Positions 9,226 to 18,014 are shown, numbered from the stretch's first letter. The stretch is DNA of 64,000 bases from Novosphingobium rosa NBRC 15208 (GCF_001598555.1 NZ_BCZE01000031.1:35334-99333), one strand, 5' to 3'. Notes: generated by a model from the letters alone, not told the origin. Translations and numbers: made by a program.

Positions 9226-9232
9226 CGTCCGC

Positions 9233-9430
9233 AATGTCGGCGGCAATCTGACGGTGGGCGGCTACACGCTGGTCAATCTGATGGCGCGCTATCAGGTGAC
9301 CAAGGCAATCCAGCTCTCGGCCAATGTCAACAATCTGACCGACAAGACCTATTATCGCCAATATGGCTTCTATGATGGGCTGATCTATGGCGATCCGCGC
9401 TCCTACAGCATGATGCTGCGGGTGCGGATC
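9233..9430 (+). pseudogene. 3'-terminal fragment of a TonB-dependent siderophore-type receptor
   Basis: The plus strand encodes GGNLTVGGYTLVNLMARYQV, NVNNLTDKTYYRQYGFYDG and YGDPRSYSMMLRVRIW, the characteristic last barrel strands of a FhuE/FpvA-like siderophore receptor. Nothing upstream encodes the rest; the sequence switches at about 9230 to the antisense of a response regulator. The terminal aromatic residue is followed by read-through rather than a stop. It abuts the response-regulator remnant head to head, so this is a rearrangement junction and not a functional gene. Confidence 0.8.
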
Positions 9431-9476
9431 TGGTCACCACGCCATGCCGGGGGCCGCAATGGTCCCCGGCGCAGGC

Positions 9477-10691
9477 TCAGCTGCGGCCCACCTGCATCAG
9501 CGTGGCATCGGAGGGCAGCAGCTGATCGAGGAACGGCAGAATCGCCGCGCCGATCGCCGCCGCATCGCCCGCCATGGCGGCGCGCAGGATCGGAGCGGTG
9601 GCAGGCAGCCTGATCTGCGCCAGCCTGTCGGTCAGGCGCAGCGCCAGCGCCTGCGCCAGCGATTCGGGCAAACGCCCACCGATGATGATGGCATGGGGAT
9701 CGATCAGGCAGTTGATGTTGATCAGCGGCGCGGTGAGAGCCCGCGTGGCGTCCTCCACCCATTGCTCCAGCACTGCCGCCGTGGCCGGATCGCCTTCATC
9801 GATGGCCGAAGGGCCGGAAACATACACCCCCGCTTTCGCCAGATACTGCATCAGCGCGGACAGCGAGACGATATCCTGCACCACCGCGCCGGGCGCATCA
9901 CTGGTGGGATCGGGCAACAGGCCCAGCTCGGCGCTGCGGCGATTGGCGCCCTCGACATAATGGCGGTCGATCAGCAGCCCCCCGCCAAGGCCGGAGCTGA
10001 TGAAGATATAGAAGAAGCTGGGCAGCGTCAGCCCGATGCCCGACTGCGCCTCGCCCAGAGCGGCGGCGGCGGCGTCATTGTCGATCAGCACCGGCCAGGG
10101 CAGAACGGGTTCCAGAAGCTTGTGCAGGGAAAGCTGCGCCCAGCGGTCATAGTCATGCGGGCGGCCCGGCAGAGTGATCGCGCCCAGATCGTCGGGCAGC
10201 GCCACGCCCACGCCCAGCACCCTGTCGCGCCCGACGCCGGCGTCCTGCAGCAGCGGCTCCAGCCCATCGCGCACGAAGGCCACGACATCCTCGGGCAGGG
10301 CGAAGGCCATGTCGCGGGTGATCCGGCTGCGCACCTCGCCCGCCAGATCGAGCGCCACCAGCGTCAGGTGATCGCGGTCGATGTTGAGGCCGATGGCGAT
10401 GCAACCCAAGGCGTCGATCTTGAGCCGGATCGCGGGCTGGCCGCGCGGGCCCTGCAGGCGGCCGATTTCTTTCACCAACCCCTCGTCGATCAGGCGGCGC
10501 GTGATGTTGGCGATGGTCGGCGCGGTCAGGCCGGTGGTGCGGGCCAATTCGGTGCGGGTGGTTTCGGCGCTGGTGCGGATCGCCTGGAGCACGACGCGCT
10601 GGTTATAATCGCTCGCCCGCGCCAGATTGGTGCCCGAGAGCGAGACGGCAAGGCGCGCGCCGCGCCCATCGCGCGATGGTTCGCTGCTCAT
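9477..10691 (-). CDS. ROK-family transcriptional repressor (NagC/Mlc type)
   Basis: A 404-residue protein with an N-terminal winged helix-turn-helix (about residues 25-85: NQRVVLQAIRTSAETTRTEL, LTAPTIANITRRLIDEGLV) fused to a ROK sugar-kinase-like domain. The ROK part has the ISSGLGGGLL loop and DNDAAAAALGEA. The zinc-motif region is degenerate (GLLPDPTSDAPG), as in some regulators. Such proteins sense sugar or sugar phosphate. The gene is divergent from the GH125-GH92 operon and separated from it by an AT-rich operator candidate that recurs elsewhere in the locus, so it is the best candidate for the regulator of the glycan cluster at 10.9-34.9 kb. Confidence 0.9.
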   Translation of the reverse strand: MSSEPSRDGRGARLAVSLSGTNLARASDYNQRVVLQAIRTSAETTRTELARTTGLTAPTIANITRRLIDEGLVKEIGRLQGPRGQPAIRLKIDALGCIAIGLNIDRDHLTLVALDLAGEVRSRITRDMAFALPEDVVAFVRDGLEPLLQDAGVGRDRVLGVGVALPDDLGAITLPGRPHDYDRWAQLSLHKLLEPVLPWPVLIDNDAAAAALGEAQSGIGLTLPSFFYIFISSGLGGGLLIDRHYVEGANRRSAELGLLPDPTSDAPGAVVQDIVSLSALMQYLAKAGVYVSGPSAIDEGDPATAAVLEQWVEDATRALTAPLININCLIDPHAIIIGGRLPESLAQALALRLTDRLAQIRLPATAPILRAAMAGDAAAIGAAILPFLDQLLPSDATLMQVGRS

Positions 10692-10802
10692 CGCGCATCC
10701 TCCCGGTGCAAAAGGTCCGAATGGTTGCCCAAGGCTCGATCTGCTTCAATCACATATCCCACCTTCTCTGCATTGCCGATGCACCCTGCGCTTGCCAATC
10801 GC

Positions 10803-10831
10803 AAATTTAATTAAAATAAATTTTTTAATTA
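10803..10831. promoter_or_regulatory. AT-rich operator candidate (ROK box 1)
   Basis: A 29-base run of pure A/T in otherwise GC-rich DNA, containing TTAATTAAAATAAATTTTTTA. It lies between the ROK repressor and the GH125 gene. It shares ATTTTTTAATT with the site at 32846-32864 and resembles NagC/Mlc operators, which are AT-rich dyads. A ROK binding site is inferred. Confidence 0.6.
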
Positions 10832-10933
10832 CTCTTGATCGCCGCACCGCCTCGCCGTAGCGTGCCCCACAAGAGACAAAAACAAGCTTGAAGGAGAGAC
10901 CGTGTCGGTTCCCCCCTGCATCGGTTCCGCCCG

Positions 10934-12397
10934 ATGACACTTGCCCCATCCCTGGCCCTGTCCCGCCGCGCCATGCTTCTGGCCGGGGCCCTTGCGCCTT
11001 TTGCCGGGGCCTCCTTTGCGCGTGCGGCGGCGCCGCTGATCAGCCGCCGCCCGGCGCCCGGCAAACGCAGCTTCGTCTCGCGCGCGGTCGAGCAGGAGAT
11101 CCTGCGTGTGCGCGGCAAGATCGCCGACCCCGAATTGGGCTGGATGTTCGAGAATTGCTATCCCAACACGCTCGACACCACCGTGCGCACCGGCATGGTC
11201 GATGGCCAGCCCGACAGTTTCGTCATCACCGGCGATCTGGACGCCATGTGGCTGCGCGACAGCTCGGCGCAGTTGCAGACCTATGTGCATCTCACGCCTT
11301 ACGACGCCGATCTGCGACGCCTGTTTCAGGGCGCGATCCGGCGGCAGGCGCGCTGCATCCTGATCGACCCCTATGCCAATGCCTTCACGGCGGACCCCAC
11401 GGCGATGTCGAATTTCGGCGCCGCCACCGATCTCACCGAGATGAAACCGGGCGTGGCGGAGCGCAAATGGGAGCTGGACTCGCTGTGCTATCCCATGCGG
11501 CTGGCCCATGCCTATTGGACCGCCACGCGCGACGCCTCGCCCTTCGATGCGCTGTGGTCGCAGGCCATGGCCCGCGCCGTGACCACCATGCGCGAGCAGC
11601 AGCGCAAGGACAATGACGGCCCCTACCGCTTCGAGCGTGTCAACCGCCACGCCACCGAGACGCTGATGCTGAAAGGCCTCGGCGCGCCGAGCCGCAAGGT
11701 CGGGCTGATCCATTCGATGTTCCGCCCTTCGGATGACGCCTGCACCCTGCCCTTCCTGATCCCATCGAACCTCTTTGCCGTTTCGGCGCTGCGCATGCTG
11801 GCGCAGGTCCACACCGAAGCGCGGTCCGACACCGCCGCCGCTGCCGCCTGCACCGCGCTGGCCGATGAGGTCGATGCCGCGCTGGTGGCTCATGGCCGAA
11901 TGGATGACGGCACCGGCCAGCAGGTCTGGGCCTTCGAGACCGACGGCTTCGGCAATGCCCTCTTTATGGACGACGCCAATGTGCCGAGCCTCTCCTCGCT
12001 CCCCCTGCTGGGCGCGGCGCGGCGCGACGATCCGCTCTATCTGCGGACCCGCGCCCTCGCCTGGAGCCCGCGCAACCCCTATTTCTTCAGCGGCAGCGCC
12101 GCGCAGGGGATCGGGGGGCCTCACAAGGGACTCGGCATGATCTGGCCGATGTCGATCATCGTGCGCGCCATGACCACCGACGACGACAACGAGATCCGCC
12201 AGTGCCTGCGCTGGCTGAAAGCCTCCCACGCGGGCACCGGCTTCATCCATGAAAGCTTCGACAGGAACGATCCCAACACCTTCTCGCGCCCCTGGTTCTC
12301 ATGGGCCAACGGGCTGTTCGGCGAACTAGTCCTCGACCTTGAACGCCGCCGCCCCGCCCTGCTTGCCGAAACCTTCCCACAGGAGATCCCCGCTTGA
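10934..12397 (+). CDS. GH125 exo-alpha-1,6-mannosidase
   Basis: A 487-residue exported glycosidase of the GH125 (former DUF1237) family. It has a twin-arginine-like signal (LSRRAMLLAGALAPF, cleavage near SFARA). Family hallmarks are present in order: TGDLDAMWLRDSSAQ (residues 100-114), ELDSLCYPMRLA, MFRPSDDACTLPFLIPSN, FMDDANVPSLSSLPL, GPHKGLGMIWPMSI and GFIHESFDRNDPNTFSRPWFS. Length is normal. GH125 enzymes remove alpha-1,6-linked mannose from N-glycans or yeast mannan. It is the first gene after the ROK-box promoter and overlaps the GH92 start by four bases, so both mannosidases are produced together, probably in the periplasm. Confidence 0.95.
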   Translation: MTLAPSLALSRRAMLLAGALAPFAGASFARAAAPLISRRPAPGKRSFVSRAVEQEILRVRGKIADPELGWMFENCYPNTLDTTVRTGMVDGQPDSFVITGDLDAMWLRDSSAQLQTYVHLTPYDADLRRLFQGAIRRQARCILIDPYANAFTADPTAMSNFGAATDLTEMKPGVAERKWELDSLCYPMRLAHAYWTATRDASPFDALWSQAMARAVTTMREQQRKDNDGPYRFERVNRHATETLMLKGLGAPSRKVGLIHSMFRPSDDACTLPFLIPSNLFAVSALRMLAQVHTEARSDTAAAAACTALADEVDAALVAHGRMDDGTGQQVWAFETDGFGNALFMDDANVPSLSSLPLLGAARRDDPLYLRTRALAWSPRNPYFFSGSAAQGIGGPHKGLGMIWPMSIIVRAMTTDDDNEIRQCLRWLKASHAGTGFIHESFDRNDPNTFSRPWFSWANGLFGELVLDLERRRPALLAETFPQEIPA

Positions 12398-14709
12398 TCC
12401 GCGCCACCCGCCGCGAGCTGCTTGTCGGCTCCACCCTCGCTCCGCTTGCCACTGCCCTGCCCTTTGCCGCCAACGCGCAGGCGCCTGCCGCCACCGCGCC
12501 CGATCTCTTCGTGGGCAGCGGCGGGCATGGCCACACCTTCCCGGGCGCCACGCTGCCCTTCGGCATGGTCCAGCTTTCGCCCGACACCAACAATGCGGGT
12601 TGGGATGCCTGTTCGGGCTATCACCAGTCCGACCGCTCGATCATGGGCTTTTCGCATACGCATCTCTCGGGCACGGGGATTGGCGATATGCTCGATGTGC
12701 TGGTGGTGCCCACACGGGGACCGCTCAAGCTGGTGCCGGGCACCACGGCGAACCCCTCCGAAGGCTATCGCCAGCGCTACAGCGACGAACATGCCGAGCC
12801 GGGCTATTACCGAGTCAAGCTGGAGAGCGGCGTGATCGCCGAGCTCACCGCCACCGAGCGCACCGGCCAGCACCGCTACACCTTCCCGGCGGGCCCGGCC
12901 CACATCCTGATCGACTTCGCCCATTGCAAGCAGGAGAGCGCCGATGAGCCGATCCGCATCGAGGACGCCTCTCTGGCGCTGGATGCCGATGGCACGCTGA
13001 CCGGCAGCCGTCAGGTCTTCCGCTGGGCCGAGGGGCGGCGCATCCATTTCGCCATGCAGCTTTCCCGCAAGCCCGACCGCGTGCAGTTCTTCGGCGACAA
13101 TGACGCGCCTGCCGCTGCCGGGGCGCAGGGCGTGGCGGGCCACAAGCTGAAGGTCGCGCTGTTCTTCAACGAGGCAGGCAGCGCGCCGATCCTCATCAAG
13201 ACGGGCATTTCGGCGGTCGATGTCGCGGGCGCCCGCGCCGCTCTGACCGAGGCGCCGGGCTGGGGCTTCGATCAGGCCTGCACCAATGCGCGCCGCATCT
13301 GGGCGCAGGATCTGGATGCCGTCCGCGTTAGCGGCGGGACGGCGGCGCAGCGCACCATTCTCGCCAGCGCGCTCTATCACACGTTGATGGGGCCGACCTT
13401 GTTCAGCGATGTCGACGGGCGTTTTATGGGCCTCGACCAGCAGGTCCACACGCTGGCAGCGGGCGAGCGCGCCTACAGCGCCTATTCGCTGTGGGACACC
13501 TATCGCGCGCTGCATCCGCTGATGACGCTGATCCGCCCGGAGATGGCGCAGCGCTTCGTCCACGATCTGATCCGCCAGACCCAGCAAAGCCCCTATGGCC
13601 CGCCGACATGGCCGCTGCAGGGTGTCGAAACCGGCTGCATGAACGGCACCCATGCCGTGGTGGTGCTGGCCGAGGCGAAGGTGAAGGGCATCCCGGCCGA
13701 TTACGCCGCCGCATGGCCCAACATCCGCCGCCATGCCTTCGATCTGACCATGAAAGACACCCGCGCCACGCTGGGCCGCGATCACTATATGAAGCTGGGC
13801 TATATTCCGGCGGACAAGATCAAGGAATCGGTCAGCCGCACGCAGGAATACGCCTATGACGACCATGCCATGGCAATTCTGGCCGAAGCGGCGGGCGCGC
13901 ATGAGGATGCGGCGGCCCTGCGCAAGCGCAGTGGCAACTGGCGCAACGTGATCGATCCGAAGATCGGCTTTGCCCGCCCGCGCTTTGCCGATGGCAGCTG
14001 GTGGGCGCCCTATGACCCGATCCAGCTGGGCCATATGCCCGAACCGCACTGGCGCGATTACACCGAGGCCAATGGCTGGCAGGCCACCTTCCTCAACCAG
14101 CACGACATCTATGGCATCATCGCCCATTTCGGCGGCGAGGCGGCCTATGAGGCAAAGATCGACGCCCTCTTCAACGCGCCCTCCACCCTGCCGCACAATG
14201 CGCCCCCGGACATCGCGGGTCTGGTCGGCCAGTATGCCCATGGCAATGAGCCGGACCAGCATGCCGCCTACCTCTATGCTTATGTGGGCGCGCCGTGGAA
14301 GACGCAGGCGATGGTGCGCCGCCTCTGCGCCGAGATGTACAAGGACGACCCCGACGGCGTGATCGGCAACGACGATTGCGGACAGATGAGCGCGTGGTTC
14401 ATCCTCTCCGCGCTGGGCTTCTATCCGGTCGATCCGACGACGGGCATCTATGTGCTGGGCTCGCCCCTGTTCGACAGCGCGCAGATGCGCCTTGGCGAGG
14501 GCAAGCTGCTGACGGTCAACGCCATCAACAACGGCCCGGACCGGGTTTACGTGCAGTCGGTGCGCTGGAACGGCAAGCCCTGGACGAAGAACTGGATCGC
14601 CCACAGCGATCTGGCGCAGGGCGGCACGCTGGAGTTCACCATGGGCGAGAAACCCTCGCGCTTCGGCGCGGCCAAGGCGGATCGCCCGCCTTCCGCACCC
14701 AGGGCCTGA
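12394..14709 (+). CDS. GH92 alpha-mannosidase
   Basis: A 771-residue GH92 enzyme, a calcium-dependent inverting exo-alpha-mannosidase. The start is an unusual TTG sharing four bases with the GH125 stop (TTGA); AGGAGA lies seven bases upstream, supporting it. A Tat-like signal (RATRRELLVGSTLAPL) is followed by the beta-sandwich domain (GSGGHGHTFPGATLPFGMVQ; GFSHTHLSGTG) and the (alpha/alpha)6 catalytic domain. The acid is probably Glu558 in DYTEANGWQ and the base pair lies in GNDDCGQMSAWF (Asp660/Asp661). It is intact. With GH125 it should trim alpha-linked mannose from N-glycans or mannoproteins. A long stem-loop follows. Confidence 0.96.
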   Translation: MIRATRRELLVGSTLAPLATALPFAANAQAPAATAPDLFVGSGGHGHTFPGATLPFGMVQLSPDTNNAGWDACSGYHQSDRSIMGFSHTHLSGTGIGDMLDVLVVPTRGPLKLVPGTTANPSEGYRQRYSDEHAEPGYYRVKLESGVIAELTATERTGQHRYTFPAGPAHILIDFAHCKQESADEPIRIEDASLALDADGTLTGSRQVFRWAEGRRIHFAMQLSRKPDRVQFFGDNDAPAAAGAQGVAGHKLKVALFFNEAGSAPILIKTGISAVDVAGARAALTEAPGWGFDQACTNARRIWAQDLDAVRVSGGTAAQRTILASALYHTLMGPTLFSDVDGRFMGLDQQVHTLAAGERAYSAYSLWDTYRALHPLMTLIRPEMAQRFVHDLIRQTQQSPYGPPTWPLQGVETGCMNGTHAVVVLAEAKVKGIPADYAAAWPNIRRHAFDLTMKDTRATLGRDHYMKLGYIPADKIKESVSRTQEYAYDDHAMAILAEAAGAHEDAAALRKRSGNWRNVIDPKIGFARPRFADGSWWAPYDPIQLGHMPEPHWRDYTEANGWQATFLNQHDIYGIIAHFGGEAAYEAKIDALFNAPSTLPHNAPPDIAGLVGQYAHGNEPDQHAAYLYAYVGAPWKTQAMVRRLCAEMYKDDPDGVIGNDDCGQMSAWFILSALGFYPVDPTTGIYVLGSPLFDSAQMRLGEGKLLTVNAINNGPDRVYVQSVRWNGKPWTKNWIAHSDLAQGGTLEFTMGEKPSRFGAAKADRPPSAPRA

Positions 14710-14715
14710 GGTCAA

Positions 14716-14793
14716 GGCACCGGCCCGCTTTCCCGCCCGGTCACGCATTGGCAGTATCCTGTGGGTGGCCGGGCGGGGGAGCGGGCCGGTGCC
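14716..14793. terminator. Long imperfect stem-loop after GH92
   Basis: The arms at 14716-14740 and 14769-14793 pair at 23 of 25 positions across a 28-base loop. No T tract follows, so it may act as a transcription attenuator or mRNA-stabilising hairpin between the convergent GH92 and PLP-enzyme genes rather than as a simple intrinsic terminator. Confidence 0.6.
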
Positions 14794-14797
14794 GCCC

Positions 14798-14823
14798 GGA
14801 TCATGCGCCTTGGCGCATGATCC
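14798..14823. terminator. Perfect 12-bp inverted repeat between convergent genes
   Basis: GGATCATGCGCC-TT-GGCGCATGATCC is a perfect dyad just downstream of the long stem-loop and 10 bases before the end of the convergent PLP-enzyme gene. It is symmetrical, so it could serve both strands. Confidence 0.5.
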
Positions 14824-14832
14824 CAAAGGACG

Positions 14833-16068
14833 TCAGAAGAAAGTGTCGATCACCTCGATGCAGCGATAATCGTCGCCGACGACCAGCAGCTTGCGCCATT
14901 TGTCGAAGGTGAGGCAGGGGTGCGAGATGTCAAAGGCGATGATGTCTCCCACCGCAATGTCATCGCCGGGCGCGATGGTCAGGTAAGCGTGCTGATCCAT
15001 CATGCCCGTCACCTCCCAATGGGTTGGCGCGGCTGCGGGCTTTTCATCGCGCCCTTTGCGGAAGAGCGTTGCGGGCCGAGGCATCCCCGCATCGAAGGCC
15101 ACATCGCGCTTGCCCATCGCCACCACCGCGCGTGCGGGATCGGGCAGCGACTGCACCACCGCCCAGATGCGCAGCGCGGGTTGCAATGCCTCGCCAAACG
15201 TCGGCGCGACGGGGTTGCGCTTGAGGATCTGCTCCTGCGCGATGCGGTAAAGCCCATCGTCATGGCTGATGTAGCAGCCGGGGCGCAGCACGATCTGCGC
15301 CCTGCCCGTTTTGGCCAGTTCAGCGGTTTCTTCCGCCACCACATCATACCAGGCCGAACCCGCGCCGGAGAGGATCGGCGTGCCCTCAAACCGGCCTTCG
15401 CCGATCAAACGCTCCGTCACCGCGACGGCGCGGCGCACAAAACGACGGATTTGGGCTTCATCCGGCAGCACGCCTTCGTAGAACTCGACACCAGCGAGGC
15501 GCAGTGAACCCTGCCACTGATCCAGCGCGGCTAGCACCTTGGCCAGCCCTGCCTCATCGCGCACGCCGGTACGATAACCGGGCTGATCCGGTTCCGGCGC
15601 GAGTTCGATCAGCACATCCAGCGTCACGCCCCGCGCCTGGCAGGCCTGCCCCAACATCGCCACACAATCGGGCGAATCCACGATGCACAACACCTGCTGT
15701 TCAGGATCGGCCAGCAGGTCGAGAATCGCGGCGATGTTCGCATCCCCCACCACCTGATTCGCGATCAGGATGCGGCGGACGCCATGCGCGGCAGCCACCC
15801 GCGCCTGCTGGCTGGTCGCCACGGTGATGCCCCAGGCCCCCGCCTCGATCTGGCGCTGGAACAGGCGGGGGGCCATCGTCGTCTTGCCATGCGGCGCCAG
15901 ATGCAGCCTATAGGTCTCGATAAAGGCGCGCATCCACCCCAGATTGTGGGCGATGCGGCTCTCGCTCAGCACGGCGGCGGGGAAAGGCACCTCGCCCGCC
16001 AGCAGGTTCCACCCCGCCTGGCCGGCGGGCCCCACGCCCTTGTCGAGTTCAAAGTGATGGTCGCTCAC
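14833..16068 (-). CDS. PLP- and zinc-dependent D-serine dehydratase/D-threonine aldolase-like enzyme
   Basis: A 411-residue fold-type III PLP protein of the eukaryotic-type D-serine dehydratase/D-threonine aldolase family. The Schiff-base lysine is Lys62 in APHGKTTMAP. The metal site typical of the family is present as His383 and Cys385 in DISHPCLTFDKWR. It starts at GTG 16068 with GAGGGAG upstream. It catalyses alpha/beta-elimination of a 2-amino-3-hydroxy acid, giving a 2-oxo acid and ammonia. Divergent partners encode a D-aminoacylase, RidA and a GntP permease, so the substrate could be a D-amino acid or D-glucosaminate. RidA would hydrolyse the enamine/imine intermediate it releases. Confidence 0.87.
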   Translation of the reverse strand: MSDHHFELDKGVGPAGQAGWNLLAGEVPFPAAVLSESRIAHNLGWMRAFIETYRLHLAPHGKTTMAPRLFQRQIEAGAWGITVATSQQARVAAAHGVRRILIANQVVGDANIAAILDLLADPEQQVLCIVDSPDCVAMLGQACQARGVTLDVLIELAPEPDQPGYRTGVRDEAGLAKVLAALDQWQGSLRLAGVEFYEGVLPDEAQIRRFVRRAVAVTERLIGEGRFEGTPILSGAGSAWYDVVAEETAELAKTGRAQIVLRPGCYISHDDGLYRIAQEQILKRNPVAPTFGEALQPALRIWAVVQSLPDPARAVVAMGKRDVAFDAGMPRPATLFRKGRDEKPAAAPTHWEVTGMMDQHAYLTIAPGDDIAVGDIIAFDISHPCLTFDKWRKLLVVGDDYRCIEVIDTFF

Positions 16069-16082
16069 GGCAGGGACTCCCT

Positions 16083-16096
16083 CTTAAAGAAATTTG
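16083..16096. promoter_or_regulatory. Weak ROK-box-like site
   Basis: Read on the minus strand, CAAATTTCTTTAAG matches CAATTTTCTTTATT of the TBDR promoter site (31764) at 11 of the first 12 positions. It lies between the divergent PLP-enzyme and D-aminoacylase genes. It is close to the PLP-enzyme ribosome site, so this assignment is tentative. Confidence 0.4.
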
Positions 16097-16157
16097 TTTA
16101 CATTATTCATCGATGCGGTGACAAGGCCAGCAAGAAAGTGCCGCGGCGAGGATAAAT

Positions 16158-17618
16158 ATGACAGAGACCATCATCGCAGACGTCACGGTTTACGATGGCA
16201 CCGGCACGCAACCTTTCCCCGCCGATGTTACCCTGCGGGACGGGCGCATCCACGCCATCGCTCAACCCGCCACCCATGCCCCGGCCCATGCCATCGACGG
16301 ACGCGGCCTCGCGCTGGCGCCGGGCTTTATCGATGCCCATACCCATGACGATCTCATCGTGATCGCCGCGCCGCAGATGGCCGCCAAAATCACCCAGGGC
16401 GTCACCACCGTGGTCGTCGGCAATTGCGGCATCAGCGCGCATGCGGATTTCAGCGCGGTGGACGAGCTGCCCGATCCGATGGTCCTGCTGGGCGATCCCG
16501 CGCAATTCCGTCATGCCGATTTTGCCGCCTACGCCAGAGCTGTCGAAGCGGCCCAGCCCGCCACCAATGTGATCGCACTGGTCGGCCATACGGTGCTGCG
16601 CGCCCGCCATCTCGACCGGCTGGACCGCGACGCCTCACAGGCCGAATGCGCCGCCATGCGCCATGATCTGGAGCAGGCCCTCGCCGCCGGAGCCTTCGGG
16701 CTTTCCACCGGCCTCGCCTATGGCAACGCCAATGCCGCCTCCACGCAGGAGGTGATGGCGCTCAGCGAAGCCCTGCGCGACACCGGCGCGCTCTATTGCA
16801 CCCATCTGCGCAGCGAGGCGGGCGCCATCACCCAGGCGCTGGAGGAAGCCTTCACCATCGGGCGGCATGCAGAAGCCCCCGTTATCGTCTCGCACCTCAA
16901 ATGCGCCGGAGCGCCGCAATACGGCCGCAGCGGCGAAATCCTCGCCATGATGGAGAAGGCCGCCGCAGATCACCCGGTCGGCTGCGATTGCTACCCCTAC
17001 ACCGCCAGCTCCTCGACGCTGGATCTGAAACAGGTCGTGCCCGAAACCCCGATCAAAATCACCTGGTCCGAAGGCGACCCCACGCAAGCCGGGCGCATGC
17101 TCTCCGACATCGCCGCCGATTGGGGCGTCAACCTGCGCGAGGCGGCGGCAAAGCTGCAACCGGCCGGCGCGGTCTATCATTGCATGACGGAGAGCGATGT
17201 CGACGCCATCCTCGCCCACCGCCTGACGATGGTGGGCTCGGACGGCCTGCCCTGCGACCCGCGCCCGCATCCGCGCCTGTGGGGCAGCTTCCCCCGCGTG
17301 CTGGGCCATTACGCCCGCGAGCGCGGCCTCTTCCCGCTGGAGGTCGCCATCCGCAAGATGACCGGACTTCCCGCTGACCGCTTCGGCCTGCGCAAGCGCG
17401 GCTATATCCGCGAGGGTTACGCCGCCGATCTCGTGCTGTTCGACGCAGCCAAAATCGCCGACACCGCCACCTATGACGATCCTGCCCAGCCCGCCGCAGG
17501 CATTCTGGGCGTCTGGGTCAACGGCACCCCCACGCTGACCGCGCAAGGCCTCACCGGCGCGCGCGGCGGCACCATGCTTCACCGGACCACTCCGGCCCAT
17601 CACGAAAGGATTTCCTGA
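16158..17618 (+). CDS. N-acyl-D-amino-acid deacylase family amidohydrolase (D-aminoacylase-like)
   Basis: A 486-residue amidohydrolase-superfamily enzyme. The metal motif AHTHDD holds His61 and His63, and VVGNCGIS holds Cys90, the zinc-bridging cysteine of D-aminoacylases. These are followed by CTHLRSE, VSHLKCAG and VGSDGLPCDPRPHPR containing the catalytic Asp. The C-terminal composite domain ends AADLVLFD...GVWVNG. All hallmarks are present. The family removes N-acetyl groups from D-amino acids, and related proteins act on other N-acetylated acids. There is no signal peptide, so it acts in the cytoplasm. It is the first gene of a tight operon with RidA and the GntP permease (TGA directly followed by ATG). 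Confidence 0.9.
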   Translation: MTETIIADVTVYDGTGTQPFPADVTLRDGRIHAIAQPATHAPAHAIDGRGLALAPGFIDAHTHDDLIVIAAPQMAAKITQGVTTVVVGNCGISAHADFSAVDELPDPMVLLGDPAQFRHADFAAYARAVEAAQPATNVIALVGHTVLRARHLDRLDRDASQAECAAMRHDLEQALAAGAFGLSTGLAYGNANAASTQEVMALSEALRDTGALYCTHLRSEAGAITQALEEAFTIGRHAEAPVIVSHLKCAGAPQYGRSGEILAMMEKAAADHPVGCDCYPYTASSSTLDLKQVVPETPIKITWSEGDPTQAGRMLSDIAADWGVNLREAAAKLQPAGAVYHCMTESDVDAILAHRLTMVGSDGLPCDPRPHPRLWGSFPRVLGHYARERGLFPLEVAIRKMTGLPADRFGLRKRGYIREGYAADLVLFDAAKIADTATYDDPAQPAAGILGVWVNGTPTLTAQGLTGARGGTMLHRTTPAHHERIS

Positions 17619-18014
17619 ATGACCTCAGATCTCAAGCGCTATGGCGTCGAAGGCGGCAGCGGCACCGGTGGCCAGCACCTGCCCTTTTCCCGCGCGGTGG
17701 AAGCCGATGGCTGGCTCTATGTTTCGGGTCAGGTGCCGATGGTGAACGGCGAGGTGATCGATGGCGGCATCATCGCCCAGTCGCATCAGGCGATCCGCAA
17801 CGTTCTCGCCATTCTGGAAGAGGCCGGATACGGGCCCGAGCATGTCGTGCGCTGCGGCGTGTGGCTGGATGACGCGCGCGATTTCATGTCGTTCAACCGC
17901 GTGTTCAAGGAGTATTTCGGCGCCAATCCTCCGGCGCGCGCCTGCGTGGTCTCGCAGATGGTCGTCGACTGCAAGGTCGAGGTCGATTGCGTCGCCTATA
18001 AGAAGCCCGCGTAA
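17619..18014 (+). CDS. RidA-family enamine/imine deaminase
   Basis: A 131-residue RidA/YjgF protein with the diagnostic elements FSRAVEADGWLYVSGQVPM, QSHQAIRNVLAILEEAG and NPPARACVVSQMVVDCKVEVD; the Arg of PARACV is the imine-binding residue. It starts immediately after the D-aminoacylase stop and is immediately followed by the permease, with no spacer on either side. RidA proteins hydrolyse reactive enamines/imines made by PLP dehydratases, which fits the divergently encoded PLP enzyme at 14833. Confidence 0.95.
   Translation: MTSDLKRYGVEGGSGTGGQHLPFSRAVEADGWLYVSGQVPMVNGEVIDGGIIAQSHQAIRNVLAILEEAGYGPEHVVRCGVWLDDARDFMSFNRVFKEYFGANPPARACVVSQMVVDCKVEVDCVAYKKPA

Noticed and set aside
8680..9246. 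A complete response regulator gene on the minus strand
   Set aside because: The open frame contains only the effector winged helix and then out-of-frame kinase sequence; the receiver domain with the phospho-Asp is missing.
9026..9613. A plus-strand gene encoding a small receptor-like protein
   Set aside because: Only the last barrel strands are receptor-like; the start is antisense to a response regulator remnant, and the end runs into the ROK gene antisense. No signal peptide or plug.
12121..14826. A 901-codon open frame antisense to GH92
   Set aside because: High-GC DNA with strong GC3 bias leaves long antisense frames. The translation is low-complexity (His/Gly/Ala/Arg-rich), matches no domain, and the opposite strand is a clear GH92. 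The same applies to antisense frames at 2869-5145, 19444-22233, 23003-25258, 28885-31662, 49390-52026 and 58557-60716.
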